A stretch of DNA of 64,000 bases, taken from positions 5,332,001-5,396,000 of the forward strand of contig OY759767.1 in assembly GCA_963662705.2 (NCBI GenBank), given 5' to 3'. A program made the position numbers and the translations under genes. This document shows, in pieces, positions 34,154 to 44,500 of this stretch. The notes under the pieces are model-generated. The model was not told the DNA's origin and did no database searches. It worked only from the letters and a program-made list of their open reading frames with translations. Within the stretch, counting starts at the first letter, position 1. Every line of letters starts with the position of its first letter. Origin of the DNA: JAPPHA01 sp963662705. GTDB lineage: Bacteria; Pseudomonadota; Alphaproteobacteria; Rhodobacterales; Rhodobacteraceae.

Positions 34154-37100
34154 ATGAAACAGAGTAAGATGAAGAAAACCGTCGCTCCGAAAGACACAGC
34201 AGCGCGCATTCCCCTCCGCCACCTTTCAATCCGCGTCCCGTGGCACGATGCAGGCTGGGACGGCACCGTCTGCAGATTTCCCAAAACCAATGTCAGTTGC
34301 TTGGCGCTGAACAGGATCGGAGCAACGAAAAACGATTCTCTCGACGAGCGACATGCGGGCACACGACTCGATGAGGTCCCGACGGGCGAAACGCCGCCCT
34401 GCTTTGCAGAAAGAGTAAATTTCCTCTCTCCGCGCGCGCAGCTTCGGCTCGCGCATCACGCCTATTCGGATACCAGTGAACACCACAGCCACATATCCGA
34501 TACAGTGTTCAGACATCCACCTAATTCCGCGGCGGCGACACCGTACGGCTGGCTGCTTAAGGAGAGGGCCTGGGGAAAGAGATGGGCGAAAGGCGATATC
34601 GACAGCAACTCAATCGCTCAACGATATGGTATCGAAGCGCTTCCAGAGTACGAACCGGATGAACCCGCTTGGTTGAAAAACAGACCATGGATTCAAGGCG
34701 CCAAGAATCAGAAAGCGTTACTCAATGCGTTTTTTGACGCGCTTGAGCCCGAGCGTAGCCTGATCTTCGTCTATGCGAAGCGCACGCCGCTTACAGATGA
34801 TGATCAATGGACAATTGTCGGCGTCGGAAACGTAAACGAAATTGGCGACCTTCAAGAGTGGGATTACGATCCGCAGAATCACCGTGGACTGCACTCCTAT
34901 CTCTGGGAACGGTCAGTCTGCCACAGCATCAGACCAGATGGCGACAACGGCGTCCTGTTGCCGTATCACGAACTTCTCAACCGTTGCGAAAGTGATGCGA
35001 CCATAGAACCGATGGAGTACGTCGCGGTTGTGCCACAGGAGTACCGCCGGGAATTCTCGTATGCCAGCGAGCACGTATCGACAGCCACCGCAATTGCTGC
35101 GCTGCTTTCAATAAAGTCCGCCCTCTCAAAGTACAGTAATCGATTCGGAGGTGAGTGGACACGACAACAGAAGTGGATCGATCGACATCTGGGTAAGCTT
35201 TGGAAGTTGCGTGGACCCTATCCCGGCCTTGGATCCGTCTTGTGCGCCATGGGTGTCGAATACGGCCATCAACTTGCATATCATTGCTGGAATTTTGCCG
35301 GCGAAAACGGGGACCCGTGGAAAGTCCTTGCGGCATTGGTAAAGGATCCTGGTTTACTGCCAACGAATTTGAAGACGCAGGTTCGCGGATTCGCCGACAC
35401 ATGGAAATACCTCGCGAGTGAGCGGGCCCGCACGAGATTCGCGCTGGCAAAGGTGTTGGCGAGACTAGATATTGATGAACAGCAGGCGACGCGTTGGTGG
35501 GATCAAGCCGCGCGGAATCGCTCACAGCTTCATATGGGCGAAGATGGAGTCACTGACCAGGCGATCCTGAAGAATCCCTATGTGATTTACGAGTGCGACA
35601 GACTCCAGATTGCGCCGATTGCCTTCCGTACAGTTGACCAAGGGATTTTTCCGGACAGAGCGGTCGTGACGGTTCATCCTCTCGCCGAACCTTCAGCAAT
35701 GAAGGGGCCCGTCGATGGCCGACGGCTACGGGCGGCGACAGCTGCCATTCTTGAGTGCGCAGCGGACGAAGGCCATACCGTGCTCGGACGTGAAGATCTA
35801 ATTGCGAAAATTCGCGATCTGAACCTGAGCCCGACCTTACCCGCTACAGATGATCTGTATGAGATCCACTGTGATCGAATGGCCCCCGTCCTTGTGCCGT
35901 GCAATCTGGAGGATGGAAAGCCAGCCTATCAACTCGACCGTCTTGATGTAACCCGGAACGTGATTGCGCCCATGGTTCGCAAACGCGTGAGTATGGGTAA
36001 GCGTTTGAGCGTTGACATCAATTGGCGCAAGCGACTGGACCGCGAGTTCGAGGATGTACAGGCACCCAAGGATTCACTTGAAGACCAAGGTCGTGACGAG
36101 AAAGCCGCCGCTCTGCGAGAACTCTCGGCTGCGCGATTTTCGGTACTGATCGGCGCCGCCGGAACCGGCAAGACGACACTTCTGAAGTTCTTGTGCAACG
36201 CGGCACCCATCAAAAGGCGGGGCGTGTGCCTCCTCGCACCGACCGGCAAGGCGCGCGTTCGCCTTCAGAGAGCCACCGGCATAAATGCCAGAACGATCGC
36301 TCAATTTCTGCGGCCAATGCGATACGTCGAAGCAACGCAGAGATACAGAGTGGTCGGCAACGTCGAACGCTTGTCCAACTACAAGACTGTCATCGTGGAC
36401 GAGGCATCAATGCTGACAGAGGAGCAGCTAGCAGCACTGATTGACGCTCTTGGTGCTGTGGACCGAGTCGTACTCGTTGGAGACCCGAGTCAACTCCCTC
36501 CAATCGGTGCCGGCCGTCCCTTCGTTGACATTGTGAAATTCCTTACACCACCGAAATTTCCGGTCGGGGAGCCACGTGTTGCCGCAAGCTATGCGGAATT
36601 GACGATCGGCAGCCGCCAGAAAGGGGCGGACCGGCACGATCTGGAATATGCGGAACAGTTCAGTGGTCGTGCGGTCGGTGCGGCTGATGATGGAATCATC
36701 GGATTGCTGGACCAAGAAGATTGTGGGCGGCATCTGCGAATATGCTCATGGTCTTCGCCCGGGGAATTGGTGACGTTACTACCACAGGTAATCGCTGAAG
36801 AACTCAATCTGGATCTGGCCAACCTTGAGGAATCGTTTGCCCTGACTGCCTTGGGCGGCACCAAGAGTGGGGATCATGTCTATTTCAACTTCTGGTCTTC
36901 GGGCCCGGCGGCAGACGGGTGGCAAGTACTTTCTCCAATCAAAGGCGAGGCCGCCGGAATCGTCACCCTGAACCGATTGATTCAGCGAGGGTTCCGATCG
37001 GAAATGCGCAAGTTCGCAACCCCTGAGGATCGCCAATATGCCAAGATCCCGAAACCAATGGGTGCCGATACGATTGTCTACGGCGACAAGGTCATTAATC

Positions 37101-37972
37101 TACGCAACCACCGTCGCCGTTGGGTGTTCCCTGAAAATCCAGAGGACGGTTCACAGCCGCTAAATTACGTGGCCAACGGCGAGATCGGCATTGTTACCGG
37201 GCCTTTCAAGAGACGAGGCAGTAATGTCAGTTTAGACCAGCTCAGGGTGACACTGTCTTCGCAACCGGGGTACGAGTACACCTACTGGCCGAGTGATCTG
37301 GACGAAGACCAAAGACTGCTTGAATTGGCCTATGCACTCACGGTCCACAAGGCACAAGGGAGTGAATACAAGACAGTATTTGCTGTGCTACCCAATCCTT
37401 GTCGCATTCTCTCTCGGGAACTCCTCTACACCGCATTGACTCGCCAGAACGCCCGGCTTGTGCTGTTTTGCCAAGGTGAAGCGCGAAATTTCCTGGACTA
37501 TCGCCATCTGTCCGACACATCGCGCCGCTTTACGAATTTGTTCGAAGCCCCGGAGCCAGTCCGGGTCGGACAGCGGATATATGACAACAAGCATATTCAT
37601 CGCTCTCGCGCCGGCGAATTGATGATCTCGAAGTCGGAAGTCATCATCGCAAACGAGCTTGCGACAGCGGGAATTGTCTATGAGTATGAACGAGAGTTCG
37701 TCGGGACAGATGGAACACCACGGTACCCTGATTTCACGATTGAGGACGCTGATACTGGCATCACGTGGTATTGGGAACATCTCGGGATGCTCGGCCTCGA
37801 AGAGTATGAAAAGAAGTGGAAGGCAAAGTTGAAATGGTACCGGAAAAACAATGTCCTTCCAGTGGAAGAGGGCGGTGGCGAAAACGGAACTTTGCTCACA
37901 TCCAGTGAATTGGACGGCATTGATCCTGACCAGATTGCACGGCTAATCAGAATAATCAAGGAGGGCGAATAG
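34154..37972 (+). CDS. RecD-like SF1 helicase with C-terminal PD-(D/E)XK-like domain
   Basis: A 1272-residue ATPase. The N-terminal 640 residues have no family I recognise. The helicase core follows: Walker A LIGAAGTGKTTLLKF near 664-678, VCLLAPTGKARVRLQ, Walker B TVIVDEASMLTEEQL near 745, LVGDPSQLPPIGAGRPF, and late motifs LAYALTVHKAQGSEYKTVFA and LLYTALTRQNARLVLF. This is the RecD/AAA_30-UvrD_C_2 class, a 5'-3' DNA translocase. The last 110 residues have SKSEVIIANELATAGIVYEY, then RYPDFTIED and YWEHLGMLG, a nuclease-like set (E, PDF, EH) that also occurs inside the neighbouring UvrD-like protein. No RecB or RecC partner is near. A role in degrading or processing foreign DNA is inferred from the nuclease-like tail and the island setting. 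Confidence 0.85.
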   Translation: MKQSKMKKTVAPKDTAARIPLRHLSIRVPWHDAGWDGTVCRFPKTNVSCLALNRIGATKNDSLDERHAGTRLDEVPTGETPPCFAERVNFLSPRAQLRLAHHAYSDTSEHHSHISDTVFRHPPNSAAATPYGWLLKERAWGKRWAKGDIDSNSIAQRYGIEALPEYEPDEPAWLKNRPWIQGAKNQKALLNAFFDALEPERSLIFVYAKRTPLTDDDQWTIVGVGNVNEIGDLQEWDYDPQNHRGLHSYLWERSVCHSIRPDGDNGVLLPYHELLNRCESDATIEPMEYVAVVPQEYRREFSYASEHVSTATAIAALLSIKSALSKYSNRFGGEWTRQQKWIDRHLGKLWKLRGPYPGLGSVLCAMGVEYGHQLAYHCWNFAGENGDPWKVLAALVKDPGLLPTNLKTQVRGFADTWKYLASERARTRFALAKVLARLDIDEQQATRWWDQAARNRSQLHMGEDGVTDQAILKNPYVIYECDRLQIAPIAFRTVDQGIFPDRAVVTVHPLAEPSAMKGPVDGRRLRAATAAILECAADEGHTVLGREDLIAKIRDLNLSPTLPATDDLYEIHCDRMAPVLVPCNLEDGKPAYQLDRLDVTRNVIAPMVRKRVSMGKRLSVDINWRKRLDREFEDVQAPKDSLEDQGRDEKAAALRELSAARFSVLIGAAGTGKTTLLKFLCNAAPIKRRGVCLLAPTGKARVRLQRATGINARTIAQFLRPMRYVEATQRYRVVGNVERLSNYKTVIVDEASMLTEEQLAALIDALGAVDRVVLVGDPSQLPPIGAGRPFVDIVKFLTPPKFPVGEPRVAASYAELTIGSRQKGADRHDLEYAEQFSGRAVGAADDGIIGLLDQEDCGRHLRICSWSSPGELVTLLPQVIAEELNLDLANLEESFALTALGGTKSGDHVYFNFWSSGPAADGWQVLSPIKGEAAGIVTLNRLIQRGFRSEMRKFATPEDRQYAKIPKPMGADTIVYGDKVINLRNHRRRWVFPENPEDGSQPLNYVANGEIGIVTGPFKRRGSNVSLDQLRVTLSSQPGYEYTYWPSDLDEDQRLLELAYALTVHKAQGSEYKTVFAVLPNPCRILSRELLYTALTRQNARLVLFCQGEARNFLDYRHLSDTSRRFTNLFEAPEPVRVGQRIYDNKHIHRSRAGELMISKSEVIIANELATAGIVYEYEREFVGTDGTPRYPDFTIEDADTGITWYWEHLGMLGLEEYEKKWKAKLKWYRKNNVLPVEEGGGENGTLLTSSELDGIDPDQIARLIRIIKEGE

Positions 37973-38114
37973 GGTAGACCAACCGTTGAACGCATTTGCA
38001 GTACGGACGCTGGCAACCCAACGACCCCGCACAATCTCATGCATTCCCGCCTCGGGTGGAAAACCAGACCTCATCCTGAAAAAAACGGAATTTTCGGCGA
38101 AACGGCGGACCTTC

Positions 38115-41033
38115 TCAAGCGGGTCCACGCGAGCGTTTCGCCTTTCCCTTGCACTCGGGAAATCGAACACAGCCGAGGAAAGCACCGAAACGACCGGAAC
38201 GCTCGACAAGCCAACCATCCGCGCACAACGGACAGGCGGGGTAAACCTTGCCGCAACTGCATTTCATCCGGTCCGGTTCGGTTCTTTCGGCAACCGGCAG
38301 GTCGCTTCCGCATGCCTTGCACGGGCTGAGAGTGTTGCCACACAGGAAGCGATGCTCGCATCTGAAGTTTGTTTGCCCCGATTTCCCTGTATTTGAGAGC
38401 ATCCGGCCGCCGCATTTCCCACAGGCGCGTCTGGCGATGTTGGCGTCACCGGTCACCACGGCGCCGTATTCCTTTTCCGACGCCAGTTCGCGTGCAAACG
38501 ATGAGGGCTTCTCGCGGTCCGCGAGTATCGTCACCGTATGAAATGGCCGGGTCAGCGCGACGTAAAACAATCTCCGCTCTTCGGCGTGATCGAACACCTC
38601 GGCTTCCGGCAAGACGAGGTCCAGAAGAGGATCATCCTCGATTTCTGAAGGAAAGCCCATGCGCCCGGATGAGACATCAAGAACGATGACGTGATCGGCC
38701 TCCAGACCCTTGGAACCGTGAACCGTCATGAAACGCAGGTCCAGATTGGCATGGGTCCTGGTCAGTGCGTGGATATTCTCAGGCTTCACATGTCGGTAAC
38801 GACCCAGCAGAAGGACCGAGGTCTTCTTCCCACCGGAATGCAGGTCCTCGATGCGGCGAAGCGCCTCAGACAGCGCATCGCCCATTCGGCCTCTTGAGAA
38901 GTACGAAATCGTGATTGCCGGGGCGTCCGTTTTCCCGGCCGGAATCACCTGTTTTTCGATCTGGGCAGGATTCTTGAGCACGAATCTTCGCGCAGGAAGT
39001 GCAATCCGATCCACGCTTCGGAACGTGCGGCCGAGGTCCACCGAACTGTGGATGCCCGTCTGGCCGTCAAACGTACCGCCAAACTTCTTGCCGAAGTTCC
39101 GCATCAGGTGGATGTCGGAGCCGGTAAACCTGAAGATCGACTGCCAGTCATCGCCGACAGCAAAGATCCGGGCGTCTTCATGCTGCTCCTTAAGCGCCAG
39201 AAGCAGTTCTGCGCGAGCGTCGGAAATATCCTGGAATTCGTCGACCAGCAGATGCCGGTACGGGCTCCTGTAACGACCGGTTCGCACGTGTTCGGTCGCC
39301 CGCAGGATCATGTCCTCGAAATCGATGCGCTTGCCCAGTCGCTCCTGATACGCCCTGAAGAGCGGCTCGAAGATCTCGAGAAACGCTGCGCTGCGGACAG
39401 GGTCTGCCGATGTCGCTCCTCGCTTCCGACACGCGTTGACCGAATACGACCCGCTCTTGAAGTGGCGCAGGAATGCTGCCAGCATCTGGGTGAAGCCATC
39501 GATCTGGCCCAGTTCCGCAATCGTCTCGAACATGCGTTCGTCCGGGATCGGCTGGGGCGTTGCATATGGTTCCAGCTTCCTCGCCAGGGATTCGGTCAGG
39601 CTCCCTTCAACCCGTTCGTAACTGTATGTCTCTATCAGGACGGTGCCTTTCTCTCGGTGAACCCGGCGCTTCCATTCCATTCCTTCCAGGTACTGCATGC
39701 GATTCACATACGGAGCCGTGGTAAGCGTTTCCCGGCCATCAGGACCGGTTGTCCTGCGAACACCGAAGTGCTCGATGTAGACTCCACTCCCGACCAGCCG
39801 GAAATCCGGCGTGTAGGCGGTTCGGTCATTGTCGCGAAGCTCGTGTTCGTAGTCCGGTTCGTACTCGTAATCGATACCGTTCAGGAAAAGCCAGTTCGCG
39901 ATCTGCAACTCCTCGAAGCTCCGGACCCGATCTCCCTTCAATGAGCGGAGTTCATGTTCTTCGACGTAACGATAGTAATCGTCCCTGGTTCTGAAATCCC
40001 ACTCGCTCCGGTATGGGCAATACAGTTCCCCGAACCAGACCCGTAGCACGTCGGCGAGTCCTGGAAGCTTCGCCACCTCGTTCAGCAGGATGTCGCGCAG
40101 CAGGTTTCTGAACTGGGCCTCGTCGCCCGCGTGAGCGGCGAGTGCGGGCGCCTGTCCTTCCACCTCCCGCAGGATGGCGTTTCCCAATGCGTGAAACGTT
40201 GTCGCATTGACGGCTGCGCCACAGCGACTCCTGATCCTCTCGGCCATCTCCTCGGCCGCATCTCTGGCGAAAGCCATGAGCAGGATTTCGTCCGGGCGTC
40301 GAGTTCCACGCTGGATCAGGTTTGCCGCCTTGGCCGTGATGACGCTTGTCTTTCCCGATCCGGCTCCCGCAAGCACCAGGACCGCGTCTTCGTCCGTGAC
40401 GACGGCCAGCCTCTGTTCGGGGGTGAGGGGATTGCTTTCGATGCTGTCGAAGAACGAAGCCATGTCCTCCAGTTCACGCGCGAGAAAGGTCCTGATCGAC
40501 CGCGCCCTGAGATCGGACGGTTCGTCTGACAGTTGCCTGACCAGGTCGATTTCCCGCTTTAGCGTTTGGTCAATCAGCTGCTCCGGGACTGACCTCGGCA
40601 ACCGTGAGGTTAGTAGCCGAGCACGAACGATAAACGGTTGGAGCAGGCATGCCGAAGGATAGCGCCTGGGGTTCTCCAGGCGCGTTGCTATCCCCGCGAG
40701 TTCGGTGATCTCGGAACGCCGGGCTTCCAAAAAGCCCTTATAGAATGTTCTCCATGCCTCGTTGGCGCGCGATGCGAAAGCGATCGCGTGTCGTGCCTTC
40801 AACGGACCTACCTGGATGGTTGATCCATCGGACCTGGCCAGCGAGAGAAACGAAAATCCGAACCTCTTCCGAACAGACAGTTCTGTGGCGAGATCCCCGA
40901 ACTTCAACGCGACCGGAATTCGACCATGAAGGGAAACGCCATCGTTGGTCAGGACGACACTCGAAATTCCTACATTCAATGCGTCCAGAACTATGCCAAG
41001 AATGCCGGCTCGGTGTAGCCGGTCAATTGGCAT
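38115..41033 (-). CDS. UvrD/HelD-like helicase with nuclease-like insertion and zinc ribbons
   Basis: From ATG 41033 this has 972 residues; upstream in-frame ATGs reach 41198. Domains in order: a HelD-like N-terminal part (VVLTNDGVSLHGRIPVALKF), Walker A LVLAGAGSGKTSVIT near 220, and an insertion near 365-430 with SFEELQIANWLFLNGIDYEY, then PDFRLVGSGVYIEHFGV. The insertion shares the E - YEYE - PDF - EHxG pattern with the RecD-like protein, as expected for a PD-(D/E)XK-type nuclease fold. Helicase motifs continue with LLVDEFQDIS, VGDDWQSIFRFTG, VHGSKGLEADHVIV and RRLFYVALTRPFHTV. The last 110 residues hold three Cys ribbons (CGKCGG, CKACG, CPLC), the last being topoisomerase-type (GAFLGCVRFPECKGK). 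The gene converges on the RecD-like gene. Together they may form one DNA-processing defence unit, but this is inference. Confidence 0.85.
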   Translation of the reverse strand: MPIDRLHRAGILGIVLDALNVGISSVVLTNDGVSLHGRIPVALKFGDLATELSVRKRFGFSFLSLARSDGSTIQVGPLKARHAIAFASRANEAWRTFYKGFLEARRSEITELAGIATRLENPRRYPSACLLQPFIVRARLLTSRLPRSVPEQLIDQTLKREIDLVRQLSDEPSDLRARSIRTFLARELEDMASFFDSIESNPLTPEQRLAVVTDEDAVLVLAGAGSGKTSVITAKAANLIQRGTRRPDEILLMAFARDAAEEMAERIRSRCGAAVNATTFHALGNAILREVEGQAPALAAHAGDEAQFRNLLRDILLNEVAKLPGLADVLRVWFGELYCPYRSEWDFRTRDDYYRYVEEHELRSLKGDRVRSFEELQIANWLFLNGIDYEYEPDYEHELRDNDRTAYTPDFRLVGSGVYIEHFGVRRTTGPDGRETLTTAPYVNRMQYLEGMEWKRRVHREKGTVLIETYSYERVEGSLTESLARKLEPYATPQPIPDERMFETIAELGQIDGFTQMLAAFLRHFKSGSYSVNACRKRGATSADPVRSAAFLEIFEPLFRAYQERLGKRIDFEDMILRATEHVRTGRYRSPYRHLLVDEFQDISDARAELLLALKEQHEDARIFAVGDDWQSIFRFTGSDIHLMRNFGKKFGGTFDGQTGIHSSVDLGRTFRSVDRIALPARRFVLKNPAQIEKQVIPAGKTDAPAITISYFSRGRMGDALSEALRRIEDLHSGGKKTSVLLLGRYRHVKPENIHALTRTHANLDLRFMTVHGSKGLEADHVIVLDVSSGRMGFPSEIEDDPLLDLVLPEAEVFDHAEERRLFYVALTRPFHTVTILADREKPSSFARELASEKEYGAVVTGDANIARRACGKCGGRMLSNTGKSGQTNFRCEHRFLCGNTLSPCKACGSDLPVAERTEPDRMKCSCGKVYPACPLCADGWLVERSGRFGAFLGCVRFPECKGKAKRSRGPA

Positions 41034-41527
41034 CCTCGGTTGAGTCCCCGTAGCGACGGACCGGTGTGATTGCTGCAACATTCTGGAACCAACGCAGTGA
41101 CAGCGGGTCAGCGTGGTAACGGCCTTGAGGCTGAATCGCAACAATTGCGAAGCTGGGCAAAACTGGTCACCACACCGACGGCTCAACCCGTCCAGCACGC
41201 CTCGCTGACAAAAATCCCGTTTTGGTATTACTACTGGTGAGCGCGCTGATCACCGTTGGTACGCGCTTCGAAGCGATCGGCCAGATGTGGTTGAAATCTG
41301 GGCCGCTACCGGGCAGGATGCGGCGTTGCATATGTGGCAAGGAGATCGTCCAAGGACGCCACGTGCGACAACACCCGTGAGTACACGCCATCCGCAATAT
41401 CGACCATCGGTTGCTACCGACGCCGTTCCTGCTCCAAAATGGACCGGTTGCACTGACAATGGCTTGTCAGTTACCGGCCTTGTGACTTCATATATCAGCC
41501 AACGGTCCTGAGCGGGAAGGCTGATCG
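41034..41527. other. Gap between the ubiquitin-like operon and the UvrD-like gene
   Basis: I see no gene. If the helicase starts further upstream (41198), the gap is about 330 bases. It may hold the helicase promoter and the end of the eight-gene transcript; no clear terminator hairpin with a T-run was found. Confidence 0.3.
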
Positions 41528-44500
41528 TTAGAGGTCTGGGAGGTAGTAGGCGACGAGCAATCTCGTGAGGATTTCGCCACGGAGCGCCAAACGATCAACA
41601 TCCTCTCTTGGCATGGCTGCGAAGTCGGTTGGGTAGTGCCGGACCTCGTCGCGGGTTGGGAGGTCGGCTGGAATCCAGGGCAATGCACAGTCCTTCTGTC
41701 CTAGGTACGACAACGTGAAACCCGAGATTTTTCCGTCGTCAGCAAAGTAGTGCAGGCGTTTTCGAGTAGCGTCTTGGACCTTGCGAAAGACTGTGAGAAA
41801 GGACCGATACATCCTGGTAGGCCAGCGCGTCGGGTAGCTGTCGGCGTCGAATAGGCCCGCGCCAGCGTCGCAACAAATGATGTATTCGGGATCGAAGACG
41901 TTTGTACTTATTGCAGCTGTCCGTCCGGGCTCCATGGGACTTACGCCCAGGTTCTCGAACACTCCACCATCGGTGAGCAGAACGCGAGTTGGCGAACTGG
42001 TCTGACCGTTCTTGAGAAAGCGGTACTTCCGTTCAAGTGCGGGCAGACAGACCGGATAGGCTGCCGAGGCGGCCACGGCGTCGGCGACCAGGGCGTCTTC
42101 GGAGGCAATCGTCCCGAAACGCCAGCAGCCGCTCTGCCGACTTCCAAACCGGAATGCTGATCCGGATCGCAAATCAGTGGAATTGATTACCGTATCGAGC
42201 GATTCCCGGGAGACGTCGCGCACAATGGTATCGCCGAACATGGACTTGGCGATGACTTCCTTGAACGCTTCAGTGCGGCTGAACGTCCGCTCCACCGGCT
42301 GACTCAAGCGATCAGGGTTGCTCGATGGGATGGCGAACCGAGCCAGGCGATGAAGTGTGCGGGCGATGAAGCACACACTCGCGACAAATTGAACTCTGAC
42401 AGCCTTGCGGATGGAGCTTGGTCGGAACGCCTGACGGAAGATGTCTCTGTGAAGCCCTTGATCCAGTAGCTGCAATGCGTGCGCTTCAAACACCGGGAAT
42501 GGATCGTCGGAATAGGCATACATTGCTGAGATCACAGAGCCGCCAGATACACTCGAAATCACCTGAAGGCGATCAAGCAGATCCAGGTCGTGCAGGGCAC
42601 GCAGACATCCCAGGTGAAACGCGATGGCGCGCGAACCCCCGCCGGATAGCGCGAGGCCCACATTTCTCTGCTTCTCGAGGCGCGGCCCAAGCCGTGTTGT
42701 CGCTGCTGTGTTTTGCTCAAATCGAATGAAATTCTTGACGGACAGCGTTGTCCTGAATGCATGCGCGCCAAGAATCGGATCGTCGGGATTGCCGGAGAGG
42801 ATCAGTATCAAGCAAGTTCTTCGCGTGGAGACCGGGTCGGCCAAAAGCTGCGCGACCGCACCTATGTCGATATTGCTTGGATGCGGCGACGACGAGGGGT
42901 GCGTATGCCAGCTACCGACGCAATCGACCGATCCGCGGAACCTGCGGCGCTTGCTTTCGGCAGCTTCCATCATGCCTCGGACTCCGCAGGTAAAATGCTT
43001 CTCACTCGCGTCGCTGTCCGGCGGTGGTCCCTCCACTTCCGTGACCCATAGAACGCCTGCGGCTTCGTTCAACTCACCGAATACGAGCCCACCGGTCTCA
43101 ATCCTTGGCCCCACAGTCCGCCCAGACCGTCTCGCCCATCCGCGCATTTCTCGCGCAGCAGTCGCAGATACCCGGACCGAATAGCCCCGTCCCCCGTCCC
43201 TGAGGGTATGTTCCGGGGTCCACGAAAACTCATGGACAGGTCCGGATTCTTCGCAAATCCACCCAAAGCCCGTGTTGCAATCATCGATCCGTCGGATCGC
43301 ACGAGCGATAGAATTCAGCATGCGCGCTGACAGTCCCGCGAGATCGGCGTTGGAGCCGATGAACGTCGGCTCCGAACAGCCCGGTTCTGGTAGAAATTCC
43401 TCTTCTGGCGTCGATCTCGGCCAGAAAGCCTCAAGTGGTTTCGCGAGCTGCGCACCTCGACACGCCTCGAGTTTAAGCCGCCGGGTCAGGTCGAGCGTGC
43501 CACCGCTATGGTTCCCTCTTGAAAGGGTAGCAATGCCATTGGCAGCCTGGCTGTCGATGGCGATGGATGCAATTGGAGGTCGCGTGTACGAGGCGTCCCG
43601 CAGCGCATGCTCCAGGGCCATCCGAACGGCCACTGAGGCTGTGCAATCGATCAGGACGTCGACCATCGGAAGTGGATCGGCGCCCGTTATTCGTTGAATT
43701 AGATCACCGGCCGAAGCGACCGCATCCAGATCGGGATCTATCCTTTTCAAGCGATCGGCCAGCGCGTGGGCTTTGGACCTTCCGATATCGGCGTCTTCAA
43801 AACCTTGCCGTACCAGGATGCCGGGAGCAACCGACTTGTTGTCGGCGAGTTCTACCGTTCTGGCACCGGCCCGCACGACGCTTTCTGCCACGTGGGTCCC
43901 TACAGCGCCGCATCCCCAAATCGCCACACGCTTGCCGGAAAACCAAGCCATGGGAGATGCTTGATCCCGCCTCCTGGTGACCTCAGGACGCTTCTCCCTG
44001 ACCCTGCACCAACCCACATCGGCCGAGACGGACCATTCCACGACCTCTGCTATCGCCGCAGTCCTTTGCGCTGGATCATCGGCCGACGACGAGACACTCA
44101 GCGTTCGCAGCTTGTCTGCATCGGATGTGGCAATTTCCCATATGGCGAGATGCTGAAGGGGGCGTCCGCCGGGATCTATTCGGCGCATTGGAGTTCCGAG
44201 CACCACCGTTAGCGGTGTTCCTGCGGTGCTGTTTTGGGCGAACAACCCGAGCAGTATGATAAACGGGGCAAAGTCGAGACCATGAGATTCCAGCTCTTGC
44301 AAAAGAGCTCTGACAGTCCTCGGGTACTCGAAAGGAAGATTCCTATGCAACAGAATTGCGGGAGCGAGGTTGGCCGACAGTTCTTGACCGTGCTCCCGCC
44401 AACCAACGATTTCGGTGCGATTGTTTCGTTCAAGTAGTTCCGCCAACCCGAACCATGGCGAGTCGGCGACCCTAGGAGTATCTGCTCTCGGCACAAATAA

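Noticed and set aside
34154..41033. RecBCD or AddAB recombination genes
   Set aside because: There is no RecB/RecC or AddB relative; the two proteins are RecD-like and HelD/UvrD-like with a different nuclease-like domain, and they converge and do not form an operon.
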